A DNA stretch of 64,000 nucleotides from Psychrobacter sp. M13 (GTDB lineage Bacteria; Pseudomonadota; Gammaproteobacteria; Pseudomonadales; Moraxellaceae): the NCBI RefSeq assembly GCF_030718935.1, contig NZ_CP132194.1:1364001-1428000 (forward strand), read 5' to 3'. Every line of letters starts with the position of its first letter. Position 1 is the first letter of the stretch. A program made the position numbers and the translations under genes. The notes under the pieces are model-generated. The model searched no databases and was not told where the DNA came from. It saw only the letters and a program-made list of their open reading frames with translations. Below are positions 54,878-64,000 of the stretch, piece after piece.

Positions 54878-55399
54878 ATGACTAATCAATCTATTGACCA
54901 ACAAGCCATTGAGCGTCGCCGCGAAAAATTAACCACAGATTCAGCGCGTATCATTGATATTGCTGATAATGAATCACACTCAGCGCTGAGATGTATTCAT
55001 CAGCTTAGTGTCGCAGGCGGCGCAACGGAGGCAACCTATTTAGCCATCGAGCGTCGTATTGTCGCTGATCAAGATATAGCTGGAGCTTATCATTTGGCGC
55101 TGCTCGCGCAAGGAACCTCAGACTTGCCTATCGATGTCCGTCAACTTATCGAAATGGTAGTAGAAAAGGGCGACAATCAACAGCGCTTGGCGCTACTTAA
55201 GAACTTACCTCATCCTCCTGTGGATAGTATCAAGTCACAGATTTTGATTAGTGATGATGGGGAGGCGATTGGGCAGATGAATGCTTATTTACAAATAAAT
55301 CCTGAGGGTTATGGTAGCCAGCATGTACTTAGTGCTCAGCCTGATACGGTTGCAACAATGAGTACAGGTTTTAACAATGCCGATGATGACAGTAAATAG
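54878..55399 (+). CDS. Protein of unknown function (173 residues)
   Basis: The frame has a good ribosome site (AAGAGAG before ATG) and lies between the grxD terminator and mnmG. The product is hydrophilic and mainly helical in appearance (AIERRREKLTTDSARIIDIA, YLAIERRIVADQDIAGAYHLALLA, RQLIEMVVEKGDNQQRLALL), with a Ser/Asn/Asp-rich C-terminal tail. It has no signal peptide or membrane span. I do not recognise a family and see no motif that fixes a function. Confidence 0.7.
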   Translation: MTNQSIDQQAIERRREKLTTDSARIIDIADNESHSALRCIHQLSVAGGATEATYLAIERRIVADQDIAGAYHLALLAQGTSDLPIDVRQLIEMVVEKGDNQQRLALLKNLPHPPVDSIKSQILISDDGEAIGQMNAYLQINPEGYGSQHVLSAQPDTVATMSTGFNNADDDSK

Positions 55400-55643
55400 T
55401 CTAAATATACTGTTGCTGATCTAATTTTGGATTAAAATTTTTTGAGGTAAATATTCTTATACTACCCAAAAATTGCTATAATTACCGGTTACATCTTTAT
55501 TATTAGTCGTTTATATCATTAGTGATTTATTCCAGTCATTGCTGGTTTTTTACATGCGATTGTCAATCACTCGTTTTGTAAGTTATTTTTAGCTAATCAA
55601 TGACTTGCAGTGCGGCAGTTATCATCAATCAAGCGAGGCAAAT

Positions 55644-57539
55644 ATGCAATATCCCAAAATTTACGATGTGGTCGTTATCGGCGGTGGTCATGCTGGTACA
55701 GAAGCCGCACTTGCTGCCGCACGTATGGGTGCGCAAACCTTGCTACTGACGCATAATATTGAGACGCTTGGGCAGATGAGCTGTAATCCTGCGATTGGCG
55801 GTATCGGTAAGTCACACTTAGTGCGTGAGATTGATGCGCTTGGCGGGGCGATGGCGCTGGCAACTGATAAATCAGGCATTCAGTTTCGGGTATTGAACAG
55901 TCGTAAAGGGGCGGCCGTTCGGGCTACGCGTGCGCAGGCAGATCGTATTCTTTACAAAGCCGCTATTCGTCATACTCTTGAGAACCAACCGAATTTAGAT
56001 ATCTTTCAACAAGGTGCGGATGACATTTTAGTCGAGAATGGTCGCGCAACTGCGGTGGTCAGCTCAACGGGTATCATATTTAAGACCGAAACGGTGGTGC
56101 TAACCTCAGGGACATTCTTAGGCGGCGTTATTCATATTGGTCTTGAGAACTCAAAGGGCGGCCGAGCAGGGGATCAGCCTTCTATCAAGCTTGCCGATCG
56201 CTTGCGTGAACTCAAGCTACCAGTCGGTCGATTAAAGACAGGCACGCCCGCGCGTATTGATGCGCGTACGGTGGACTTTAGTGTGATGACCATACAGCCA
56301 GGCGATACGCCATTACCAGTGATGAGCTATATGGGTAATGTCGCTATGCACCCTGAGCAGGTCAATTGCTATATCACGCATACCAATGCGCGCACGCATG
56401 ACATTATCCGTGAGAATTTAGATCGTTCGCCGATGTTCTCTGGCAAAATCGAAGGTGTAGGCCCGCGCTATTGTCCGTCTATTGAGGACAAAATTCATCG
56501 TTTTGCGGATAAAGACAGCCATCAGATATTTATTGAGCCTGAAGGTCTGACTACCCATGAGCTATATCCTAATGGTATTTCAACCAGTCTGCCATTTGAT
56601 GTACAGCTTGAGTTTATCCATAGCATGAAAGGGCTTGAGAACGCTCATATTACCCGTCCAGGTTATGCGATTGAATATGATTACTTTGATCCACAAAGCC
56701 TCAAGCCAACTTTAGAGACTAAGTCGATTGATCGGCTGTATTTTGCAGGTCAGATCAATGGTACGACCGGTTATGAAGAGGCTGGCGTGCAGGGTCTATT
56801 AGCAGGGACAAATGCCGCGCTAGTTACTACTAATAATAAAGATTTTGACACTTGGACACCGCGTCGTGATCAGGCTTATTTGGGCGTACTGGTCGACGAT
56901 CTAATCACTCATGGTACTGATGAGCCGTATCGGATGTTTACTAGTCGCGCGGAATATCGCCTGCTATTACGTGAAGATAACGCCGATCAGCGCTTAACTG
57001 AGATTGGTCGCAAACTAGGCTTAGTTGATGACACGCGCTGGCAAGCCTACGAGCAAAAAATGGACGCTATTAGTACCGAGACTGCGCGTCTAAAAGATAT
57101 GTGGGCAACGCCGATGAACGAGCTTGGTAAGCAAGTCGCTACCCAAACAGGTGAAGTGCTATCTAAAGAATCTACTGCTTATGATTTGCTCAAACGTCCA
57201 CAGATTCACTTCGCTGATATAGCTGCAATCACTGATTCACAAGTCGATACACTAGTTGGCGAGCAGATTGAGATATCAGTTAAGTACGCAGGATATATTG
57301 ATCGTCAGCAGGAAGATATCGAACAGATGAAGCGCCTTGAGAATACTCCGCTACCTGTAGATTTTGATTATACTGTCGTATCTGGCCTATCAAATGAAGT
57401 AGTACAAAAGCTCACTCAAGTGCGTCCAGCAACGCTTGCGCAAGCCAGTCGTGTCAGTGGCGTAACGCCCGCTGCAATCCAGCTACTGGCGATGACGGTC
57501 AAAAAGCATAAAAAAGCCAAGGCTGCTTTAGAGTCATAG
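55644..57539 (+). CDS. mnmG: tRNA uridine-5-carboxymethylaminomethyl(34) synthesis enzyme MnmG
   Basis: MnmG (GidA), with MnmE, installs the carboxymethylaminomethyl group on U34 of several tRNAs. The 631-residue FAD protein starts [20 protein letters not shown]. It has [33 protein letters not shown] and the C-terminal ...[21 protein letters not shown] and [17 protein letters not shown]. The start is ATG 55644, with GAGG upstream; an upstream frame extension is probably not used. Separate from mnmA but in the same modification pathway. Confidence 0.97.
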   Translation: MQYPKIYDVVVIGGGHAGTEAALAAARMGAQTLLLTHNIETLGQMSCNPAIGGIGKSHLVREIDALGGAMALATDKSGIQFRVLNSRKGAAVRATRAQADRILYKAAIRHTLENQPNLDIFQQGADDILVENGRATAVVSSTGIIFKTETVVLTSGTFLGGVIHIGLENSKGGRAGDQPSIKLADRLRELKLPVGRLKTGTPARIDARTVDFSVMTIQPGDTPLPVMSYMGNVAMHPEQVNCYITHTNARTHDIIRENLDRSPMFSGKIEGVGPRYCPSIEDKIHRFADKDSHQIFIEPEGLTTHELYPNGISTSLPFDVQLEFIHSMKGLENAHITRPGYAIEYDYFDPQSLKPTLETKSIDRLYFAGQINGTTGYEEAGVQGLLAGTNAALVTTNNKDFDTWTPRRDQAYLGVLVDDLITHGTDEPYRMFTSRAEYRLLLREDNADQRLTEIGRKLGLVDDTRWQAYEQKMDAISTETARLKDMWATPMNELGKQVATQTGEVLSKESTAYDLLKRPQIHFADIAAITDSQVDTLVGEQIEISVKYAGYIDRQQEDIEQMKRLENTPLPVDFDYTVVSGLSNEVVQKLTQVRPATLAQASRVSGVTPAAIQLLAMTVKKHKKAKAALES

Positions 57540-57613
57540 TTTCATTGTATATTTTAGACTATTACTTTTTATAGCAGCTTATGCCATTATACCACCATCC
57601 TCAATTTCTAAGC

Positions 57614-57682
57614 GTAGGCTGTGGGTCTAAATCAGCATTGTAATTTTTTAAAGTTATTCGCTGGGCTAAAGCCACAGCCTAC
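57614..57682. repeat. Palindromic repeat element (GTAGGCTGTGG ends)
   Basis: GTAGGCTGTGG (57614-57624) is exactly inverted at 57672-57682, and the inner flanks (GGTCTAAATCAGC against GGCTTTAGCCCAGC) are imperfectly inverted too, giving a 69-base hairpin-like element between mnmG and the AEC gene. It could be a dispersed repeat (MITE- or REP-like). It might also act as a terminator for mnmG, though no T-run follows. Confidence 0.75.
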
Positions 57683-57744
57683 AAAAAATCATATCAAGTT
57701 GAGAGTCGCTTAGTACCTTTTGTTTTGATTGCTTGAGTCCCTCT

Positions 57745-58704
57745 ATGACCGCTGCCATTATCTTCGCGATTACTATTGTATTGCCCAACCTTTTTTTGAT
57801 GGGGTTGGGCTTTTTTATGAAAAGACGCGGCGAGGCCAGCCAAGCTTTTATCGATCAAGCTTCAAGTTTCGTCTTTAATTACTGTCTGCCAGCTTTGTTA
57901 TTCTTTAGCGTCGTCGATAGTGAGGTCGACTATGCTAAGCAAGTCGTGCTAATAGCTGCTGGTATTATAGTCACTTTTATACTTTTTATCGGTTCAGAAC
58001 TATACGCCAAGCGCTTTATTAGTGCCCCTGCCGACCAAGGCGTCTTTGTCCAAGGTGTGTTTCGCAGTAATATGGCGATTATCGGGCTTGCGACCGTCGC
58101 CAATGCCTATGGTGATATCGGTCTAAGTATTGGCGCAGTGTATATGGGCATTGTGACGATACTATTTAACGTGTTAGCGGTTATTACTTTGAGCCGAGTG
58201 TCCAAAAGTGCTGATGATACTTGGGTCAGTCGTAGCCTGATGATTGTCAAAAAGCTATTGACCAATCCATTGATTTTGGCGTTATTGGCCGCTTTTGCTT
58301 ACAAAGCTTTGCCATTACCACCGCTAACAGGCGTCATTCATACTACTGGTGATTTGCTCGCAGCGGTCGCTTTACCCTTGGCGCTGATATGTGCGGGTGC
58401 CAGTATTGATCTAAAATCGATGCTACACCCTTCTGGGTTATCGATGCAGGCGAGTATTGGTCGCATTATTGTTGCGCCTATCTTAGCGATTACCATCGGT
58501 TTAGCTTTTGGTTTGACAGGCGTACACATGGGTGTGCTGTTCTTGATGGTCGCGTCCCCTACGGCTGCTGCCAGCTATGTAATGGCAAAAGCCATGGGCG
58601 GTAATGATGTGTTAGCGGCTAATATCTTAGCGTTTACCACCGTAGTAGGATTGTTTGGCATGGCGATTGGCGCAGCGCTATTACGTGGACTAGGGCTAAT
58701 GTGA
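57745..58704 (+). CDS. AEC-family (auxin efflux carrier) transporter
   Basis: The 319-residue polytopic protein has about ten hydrophobic segments. Features are NLFLMGLGFFMKRRGEASQA near the start, VFVQGVFRSNMAIIGLATVAN, the paired repeat ALPLALICAGASIDLKSMLHP, and the last segments LFLMVASPTAAASYVMAKAM and NILAFTTVVGLFGMAIG. These fit the AEC/PIN-like family, whose bacterial members include malate and other carboxylate carriers. Substrate is not readable. ATG 57745 is preferred over an in-frame TTG at 57733. A short homologue fragment follows the gene. Confidence 0.88.
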   Translation: MTAAIIFAITIVLPNLFLMGLGFFMKRRGEASQAFIDQASSFVFNYCLPALLFFSVVDSEVDYAKQVVLIAAGIIVTFILFIGSELYAKRFISAPADQGVFVQGVFRSNMAIIGLATVANAYGDIGLSIGAVYMGIVTILFNVLAVITLSRVSKSADDTWVSRSLMIVKKLLTNPLILALLAAFAYKALPLPPLTGVIHTTGDLLAAVALPLALICAGASIDLKSMLHPSGLSMQASIGRIIVAPILAITIGLAFGLTGVHMGVLFLMVASPTAAASYVMAKAMGGNDVLAANILAFTTVVGLFGMAIGAALLRGLGLM

Positions 58705-58910
58705 GTGCTGATGTTGTTTTTACTTACCCATACTTAAACAAAAGCTAACCAATATGGCCTCAGCATCGCGTATTTACCAAGATAGAAATATGCGGGTCAG
58801 GGCTCAACATTCTGTAACGACTCGCCTCAGCGCTCGTCCCTCACGCAAAAGCTAGCAGCATTGAGCTAATAAATCCTAGATTAGGATATTTCGATACTTT
58901 TAAAACAGCC

Positions 58911-58973
58911 TGAAATTTAGCAAATATTTTAGCGTTTACTACCTTTGTAGAACTATTTGGCACGACATTCTGA
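58911..58973 (+). pseudogene. Decayed fragment of a second AEC transporter gene
   Basis: In frame between stops the sequence reads NLANILAFTTFVELFGTTF, against LAANILAFTTVVGLFG in the intact upstream gene. The DNA is also similar (TTTAGCGTTTAC and TTTGGCA blocks in the same order). The fragment ends in TGA instead of the family's full last helix. I read it as the remnant of a duplicated or lost second copy. The match is short, so independent origin cannot be excluded, but it is highly specific. Confidence 0.65.
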
Positions 58974-59001
58974 TGCGATCATACTACATAGCTTTGAGTC
59001 G

Positions 59002-59038
59002 AAAAAAATCCAGTAATGCGATTGCATTACTGGATTTT
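59002..59038 (-). terminator. Intrinsic terminator of the small membrane protein gene
   Basis: AAAATCCAGTAATGC and GCATTACTGGATTTT form a 15-bp perfect stem with loop GATT; extra A on the left give the U-tract on the minus transcript. It lies 23 bases beyond the stop at 59061. Confidence 0.85.
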
Positions 59039-59060
59039 AATGGAAATTAATACTAGTTAC

Positions 59061-59225
59061 TTACTTACGCCTTTCACGTTTTGCTTCACGACGTGCTTTA
59101 CCTTTAGGGCTGACACGATAGGTCAAATAACCAAAGAATCCCAAAACCACTAAAAGAGCTACGATATAAGCAAATATAGTTGAGCCAATGACTAATGAGG
59201 CGCTGATAATAGGAGTAGTATCCAT
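59061..59225 (-). CDS. Small single-span membrane protein, 54 residues, unknown
   Basis: The product has MDTTPIISASLVIGSTI, a single hydrophobic segment (about 17-36, containing FAYIVALLVVLGFFGYL), then TYRVSPKGKARREAKRERRK, a strongly basic tail that should stay in the cytoplasm. The start ATG has GGAC in range and a clear terminator follows, which supports a real gene. I do not recognise the family. Confidence 0.72.
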   Translation of the reverse strand: MDTTPIISASLVIGSTIFAYIVALLVVLGFFGYLTYRVSPKGKARREAKRERRK

Positions 59226-59293
59226 GATGATTGTCCATTGATTAATAATTATTATCGATTGGCTTGCGTCAACAAACCTTTATCTATCAATAA

Positions 59294-60337
59294 TTATGCA
59301 AGGGCGACCGGAGATTGTAAAGTAAACAAGTTTAGCTGAGGTGTAAGTTCTAGTGAACGTAGGCGTGCAGCTTGATCATAAATATTGGCAGTTACGATCA
59401 ATTCGTCAGGCTGATATCGCGCTATAAAGTCAGCAAGCTTAGGTTGTACCGTATCAACTGAGCCAATAAATGATACTGACAACGCACTATCGACCATCGC
59501 CTTTTCGCTCGAATTCCAGATACTGTTCATATCTTCGACAGGTTTTGGCATTTGTCCTTTTTCACCTCGGCGCAACCTTACAAAGCTTTGCTGGGCTGAG
59601 CTAAAGTGATAGTTCGCAGTCGCATCATCATCAGCAAGTAGTAAGTTTGCCGCTAGCATGACATAAGGCGCATCAAGGTAGGCTGATGGTTTAAATTGCT
59701 CACGATAAGTGGTGATAGCGTGCTCTAACATCTGCGGAGCAAAGTGTGAGGCAAACACATACGGTAGCCCTAGATGAGCAGCTAGCGTTGCGCCAAATAG
59801 CGATGAGCCTAATATCCAAATCGGTATGTTTGAATGAGCTCCTGGAAAAGCTTGCACAGGACTGTTATCCGTATCATTCCCTAAAAAGTACATCAGCTCT
59901 TGCACATCTTGTGGAAAGCGCTCAGCATCACTCATTTGCCGACGTAATGCCTGAAAGGTCGCGCCATCGGTACCAGGGGCGCGGCCTAAGCCTAAGTCAA
60001 TGCGATCACCATAAAGGGCTTGTAGCGTACCGAACTGCTCAGCGACCACTAAAGGCGCGTGATTAGGCAGCATAATGCCACCTGCACCGATGCGGATGCG
60101 GTCTGTTTGACTACCGATATGTGATAGTAATACTGAGGTCGCTGCACTAGCGATACCTACCATATTATGGTGTTCTGCCATCCAATAACGATTGAAGCCA
60201 ACGTCTTCTGCCTTTTGCGCAATCTCTACGGTTTGAGCGATACCGTCAGCGATAGTGCTACCCATGGGTACGGGCGCTAAATCTAAAAACGATAATGGAA
60301 TTTGTTTATTATTAATGTCAGTCTCAGTATTTTTCAT
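59294..60337 (-). CDS. Luciferase-like flavin-dependent monooxygenase (LLM, YhbW-type)
   Basis: The 347-residue protein belongs to the LLM class that uses reduced flavin. It starts with PLSFLDLAPVPMG, then KAEDVGFNRYWMAEHHNMVGIASAAT, RIRIGAGGIMLPNHAPL and DLGLGRAPGTD, the typical YhbW-group order, with a C-terminal barrel half ending in IYDQAARLRSLELT. Substrate unknown. ATG has AGGTG upstream. The downstream gene is the small membrane protein on the same strand, about 70 bases away. Confidence 0.9.
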   Translation of the reverse strand: MKNTETDINNKQIPLSFLDLAPVPMGSTIADGIAQTVEIAQKAEDVGFNRYWMAEHHNMVGIASAATSVLLSHIGSQTDRIRIGAGGIMLPNHAPLVVAEQFGTLQALYGDRIDLGLGRAPGTDGATFQALRRQMSDAERFPQDVQELMYFLGNDTDNSPVQAFPGAHSNIPIWILGSSLFGATLAAHLGLPYVFASHFAPQMLEHAITTYREQFKPSAYLDAPYVMLAANLLLADDDATANYHFSSAQQSFVRLRRGEKGQMPKPVEDMNSIWNSSEKAMVDSALSVSFIGSVDTVQPKLADFIARYQPDELIVTANIYDQAARLRSLELTPQLNLFTLQSPVALA

Positions 60338-60744
60338 AAGTCACCTATTATTTATTGATTTATAAGCATTGAAAAACTCTCTAACAGTCTTGTTTTATAA
60401 GTTCTAACGGCTGTTTGTAGAAAGCCATAAATGCTTGATAGGTAATATAATGGGGCGGTTATTACGGATATAAAGAGCCGTGTTAGTGAGAATAACAAAT
60501 CTTGGTGTTGCGGCATACTCAATCATTTGATCTGTGTAGGCTGAATTTTCAACCCAGCTTTAAGACTCTATAAAGTTTTAATATTGAGATAGAATTCTAT
60601 ATGTAGTGTGGGTGGTAACCCATGGATTGAATGTAGTCTGCTACTCGTGAGCCGACACACTAAGGATTGCCATCTATATAAGAATGAAACTAGACGTAAA
60701 GATATCGTTATCAACGAACAAAGTAATTAGTTATAGAGAGCAAA
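60338..60744. other. Intergenic region of 400 bases with repeat remnants
   Basis: No intact gene. TGTAGGCTGAATTTTCAACC followed by CAGC (about 60536-60559) resembles one end of a GTAGGCTG repeat, as at 57614. TGGGTGGTAACCCA (60609-60622) is a short palindrome. Otherwise the stretch is AT-rich without a feature I can name. Confidence 0.4.
60536..60559. repeat. Probable solo end of a GTAGGCTG dispersed repeat
   Basis: GTAGGCTGAATTTTCAACCC continues into AGC and can fold as GGCTG...CAGCT. Its first eight bases match the ends of the inverted repeat at 57614-57682. No partner end is visible nearby, so it looks like a remnant. Confidence 0.4.
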
Positions 60745-60996
60745 ATGATAGAAGATGTCTTCGAAGGTATATTCAGAGTTATCGGTCGCTTGATTGGATA
60801 TTTTGTAATTGAAATAGTGTTTGAGATACTATTAAAGGGAACTAGTTATTTCATCACTAGATTATTTACCAAAAACAACCCTAATCCAGAAGGCTTATTA
60901 GTAGTTTTTGTAGGAGCAGTGTTTTGAATAATTGTATTTACTTTAGCATATATTATTTACGCCAATATAATTGCTAAGCTATTAGCTGTGATGTGA
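60745..60996 (+). pseudogene. Small membrane protein, reading frame interrupted by an internal TGA
   Basis: The first 60 codons (start MIEDVFEGIFRVIGRLIG) end at TGA 60925-60927 in the middle of a hydrophobic stretch (LLVVFVGAVF). The same frame then runs on for 22 further hydrophobic codons (IIVFTLAYIIYANIIAKLL) to TGA 60994-60996. A natural reading is an 83-residue membrane protein in which a TGG Trp codon became TGA. The product may be a truncated 60-residue peptide. AGAG lies before ATG. Function unknown. Low conservation suggests accessory DNA. Confidence 0.55.
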
Positions 60997-61021
60997 ATAT
61001 AAATTTATTAGGTCTCTAGCC

Positions 61022-61525
61022 ATGAATACAGTAAAAATCGAGTTCGGTGTACCAGTCGATGGTTGGTTAGAGCTTACTATTAGTAATCAAAGCCAATGCA
61101 TCATATTAGATATCTCTGACGTCTCATGTGATTCAATTAGCGAGCTAGCTAAAGCAGTTATTAATCTGCAACTTGGAAGCAAAACTGAAGAAGTTGAATT
61201 TTCATTAGAGCCTGATTTTGCATTATGGCGTTTTATAAGCTTTACAGATGAACTTCAAATTCAGGTATTTCCGAATTCTAGTTGTGGTAAGCCGTTCATA
61301 TTTAAAGGCACTAGAGAAGAAGTGCTTGATAATCTATATGAAGCTTTAAAAGATTTTGAAACTGAATCATTTAGGCAGAGTCCTGACGATATGATGCATG
61401 TTTGGTCGTGGGACTTTCCAAGCACAACATTGAATAAATATAGTAGACGTAGGGTGCTCTCCAGCGCACCAATAATGACGCTATTGCCGACCATCGGTGC
61501 ATGGAATGCACCCTACAAAAGATAA
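61022..61525 (+). CDS. Unknown protein with repeat-derived C-terminus
   Basis: The 167-residue product begins MNTVKIEFGVPVDGWLELTI. It has two strand-rich halves, an acidic segment (TREEVLDNLYEALKDFETE) and WSWDFPS near residue 135. It has no signal peptide or membrane span and no family I can name; the look is that of small accessory proteins such as immunity proteins (guess). The last 26 residues or so (from RRRVLSSAP) are translated from the palindromic repeat at 61449-61516, so the natural C-terminus is probably lost. It follows the interrupted small membrane gene by 25 bases. Confidence 0.55.
   Translation: MNTVKIEFGVPVDGWLELTISNQSQCIILDISDVSCDSISELAKAVINLQLGSKTEEVEFSLEPDFALWRFISFTDELQIQVFPNSSCGKPFIFKGTREEVLDNLYEALKDFETESFRQSPDDMMHVWSWDFPSTTLNKYSRRRVLSSAPIMTLLPTIGAWNAPYKR
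61449..61516. repeat. Palindromic repeat element (GTAGGGTGC ends), inserted in a gene's 3' end
   Basis: GTAGGGTGC (61449-61457) is inverted as GCACCCTAC (61508-61516). Inside, GGTGC...GCACC (61453-61470) and GGTGCAT-GGA-ATGCACC (61496-61512) make two smaller hairpins with an unpaired middle. This two-hairpin layout is typical of short dispersed palindromic elements, and its ends resemble those of the 5641-5706 repeat. It supplies the last codons and the stop of the gene at 61022. Confidence 0.8.
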
Positions 61526-61575
61526 ACTTGTTAGACACTGTCAATTATACTTTTCGGTTTGGTGTAAATTGACGT

Positions 61576-62520
61576 CTAAACCAAATCACTATGATGATCG
61601 AACTGCTTTTGACATAATTCCATAAAGGCGCGTCCGTATTGACGTATTTCTGCATCATCTCGTACCGCCATCCAACTAGTAAAGCGGCCAAAATGATCGA
61701 CAGGTATCGCCACTAAGTTGTGATAATTGCTAGGATCATAAGCCATCTCGGCAATAATACCAATCCCTAAGCCCAACTCAACATAAGTGCTAATCACATC
61801 CGCATCGAGTGCGGCGAGTACGATATCAGGCTCAAGCCCTGCCGCGTCAAAAGTCTTATCAATAGCTCCACGTCCTGTAAAGCCGCCATGATAAGTAACG
61901 ATAGGGTAGCTGGCAAGCGTTGGTAGATCAATGCTCTCTAGACCCGCCAGCTCGTGATCACTTGGCACGATAATACGATGTGTCCAGTCATAGTAGCGAT
62001 AGCAGCGCAGATAGTTATTATGTAGTAGCGATTCGGTTGCAATACCGATATCAGCCTGTCCACGAATCACCATCTGTGCGATAGTTTCAGGATCCGCTTG
62101 CTGTAGGATTAGGTTTACTTTAGGAAAGCGCGCTTTAAACTCTTTGACGACTTGCGGTAATACATAGCGCGCTTGAGTATGCGTAGTTGCAATCGTGAGC
62201 GTACCTGTATTTGGATTATTAAAATCGAGGCTCAAATTCTCAATCGTACGAATCTCAGCAAAGATAGCTTCGATATGGGGCAGCAGAGCCGTACCCATAG
62301 TGGTTAGGCCTGTCAAGCGCTTGCCTTGACGCACAAATACTTCGGTTTTGAGTTGATTCTCAAGAGCGGCAATATGCTTAGAAAGACTGGATTGACTAGT
62401 GTGTAGCACTGTGGCCGCTTGGCTTAAATTATAACCATTAATGACGGTATGCCATACTGTTTCAAGCTGCTTGAGCTGAATTTGCAAGTGCCGCTGGTTT
62501 ACCACCACATCGATTGCCAT
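61576..62520 (-). CDS. cysB: LysR-family regulator, CysB type
   Basis: The 314-residue protein is a LysR regulator: N-terminal helix-turn-helix (LSQAATVLHTSQSSLSKHIAAL) and a periplasmic-binding-like effector domain. Sequence details fit CysB rather than a generic member: LTIATTHTQARYVLP, QADIGIATESL, VTYHGGFTGRGAID and TYVELGLGIGIIAEMAYDP. CysB activates cysteine and sulfate-assimilation genes when O-acetylserine accumulates. ATG has AGGGA upstream. No cys gene is adjacent. The catalase-peroxidase gene lies upstream on the same strand. Confidence 0.9.
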   Translation of the reverse strand: MAIDVVVNQRHLQIQLKQLETVWHTVINGYNLSQAATVLHTSQSSLSKHIAALENQLKTEVFVRQGKRLTGLTTMGTALLPHIEAIFAEIRTIENLSLDFNNPNTGTLTIATTHTQARYVLPQVVKEFKARFPKVNLILQQADPETIAQMVIRGQADIGIATESLLHNNYLRCYRYYDWTHRIIVPSDHELAGLESIDLPTLASYPIVTYHGGFTGRGAIDKTFDAAGLEPDIVLAALDADVISTYVELGLGIGIIAEMAYDPSNYHNLVAIPVDHFGRFTSWMAVRDDAEIRQYGRAFMELCQKQFDHHSDLV

Positions 62521-62810
62521 TATTTAGTCCCTGTTATCTACTATATTTATTTAAAGCTATTTACTGAAAGCTACTGTTTAAAAGCTACTTTAGAACTGTC
62601 TTATATTTTTATAAGCATTTCAAACGCCAAAGTTTGGCAAGCGCCTAGTTTAATTCAAAGTTATTATTCTTGTATATACTAGATAGGTATCTATTTATGA
62701 TATTTTGGAATATAGAGAGATTGTTGGCTTAATCCTGACGATCCTTTGTGTAATGAACAACAAACAATGAACACCTCAATTATTTGGCTAACTTAATATC
62801 AGTCACCACA
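62521..62810. other. Intergenic region between cysB and katG
   Basis: AT-rich, about 290 bases without a credible gene. A 77-codon plus-strand frame beginning inside cysB (62449-62682) has no supporting signal. The region should contain the cysB promoter, but no clear operator is visible. Confidence 0.4.
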
Positions 62811-62843
62811 AAAAACGGCCACCTTATAATAGGTAGCCGTTTT
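62810..62843 (-). terminator. Intrinsic terminator of katG
   Basis: AAAACGGC-C-ACCT pairs with AGGT-A-GCCGTTTT (one mismatch) around TATAAT; the + strand A-run gives the U-tract on the minus transcript. It lies 45 bases downstream of the katG stop. Confidence 0.82.
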
Positions 62844-62887
62844 GATAATGTTAAACAATAGAAAGTGTTAATAACTAGCGCTCAAGC

Positions 62888-64000
<1,113 letters not shown>

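Larger units (their letters stand above)
58705..59060. other. Intergenic stretch carrying an AEC gene remnant
   Basis: No intact gene. The sequence includes a fragment homologous to the 3' end of the preceding AEC gene (58911-58973) and the terminator of the small minus-strand gene. The rest shows no feature I can name. Confidence 0.5.

Overview
The window is an ordinary, gene-dense stretch of chromosome from a gamma-proteobacterium of the family Moraxellaceae, most likely Psychrobacter. This rests on the moderately AT-rich composition, the character of the encoded proteins, and short dispersed palindromic repeats of a kind I associate with Psychrobacter. No tRNA, rRNA operon, prophage, insertion sequence with transposase, CRISPR array or defence island was found.

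Layout. 1-3.6 kb: the end of rsmA, then apaH, facing a multi-membrane-span protein of the misnamed 'site-specific recombinase' family. 3.8-10 kb: two tandem long acyl-CoA dehydrogenases and a PAS-GGDEF-EAL protein. 10.2-15.9 kb: rsmE, an ahcY-metF operon led by what looks like an S-adenosylhomocysteine (SAH) riboswitch, and a TonB-dependent receptor. 16.2-22.7 kb: a large MscS-type channel, an AlkA-like glycosylase, a Smr-domain protein and trpG-trpD-trpC, with a five-copy 16-bp tandem repeat between trpG and trpD. 22.7-27.5 kb: glnA behind a textbook sigma-54/NtrC promoter, three envelope proteins, and the 4.5S signal recognition particle (SRP) RNA gene. 27.7-39.7 kb: an unknown gene, a very divergent holD, serC, the yejA-gloB-yejB-yejE-yejF peptide-import cluster, a lipoprotein MsrA-MsrB fusion, and folE. 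40-46 kb: fabI, several membrane proteins, an uL16 arginine hydroxylase homologue and a small lipoprotein. 46.2-50.1 kb: a small surface-polysaccharide module (a WavE-like protein, two nucleotidyltransferase-type proteins, one fused to a kinase-like domain, and a HAD (haloacid dehalogenase) phosphatase). 50.4-58.7 kb: purB, mnmA, ispF, grxD, an unknown gene, mnmG and an AEC transporter followed by a decayed remnant of a second AEC copy. 59-64 kb: a small membrane protein, a luciferase-like monooxygenase, two poorly conserved small genes altered by mutation or repeat insertion, cysB, and the C-terminal half of katG.

How the genes work together. Sulfur and methyl metabolism is represented by ahcY, metF and cysB. 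Nitrogen assimilation is represented by glnA. Translation-associated RNA modification is spread over rsmA, rsmE, mnmA, mnmG and the uL16 hydroxylase. Oxidative-damage defence is represented by msrAB, katG and grxD. Many genes are separated by clear intrinsic terminators, several shared by convergent genes. Two of them lie partly inside coding sequence.

The least conventional features are the divergent DNA polymerase III psi subunit with a linker of about 120 residues, the fused nucleotidyltransferase/kinase gene, the tandem repeat in the trp operon, and the palindromic repeat that supplies a protein's C-terminus near 61.5 kb. I did not find a clear undescribed multi-gene system.
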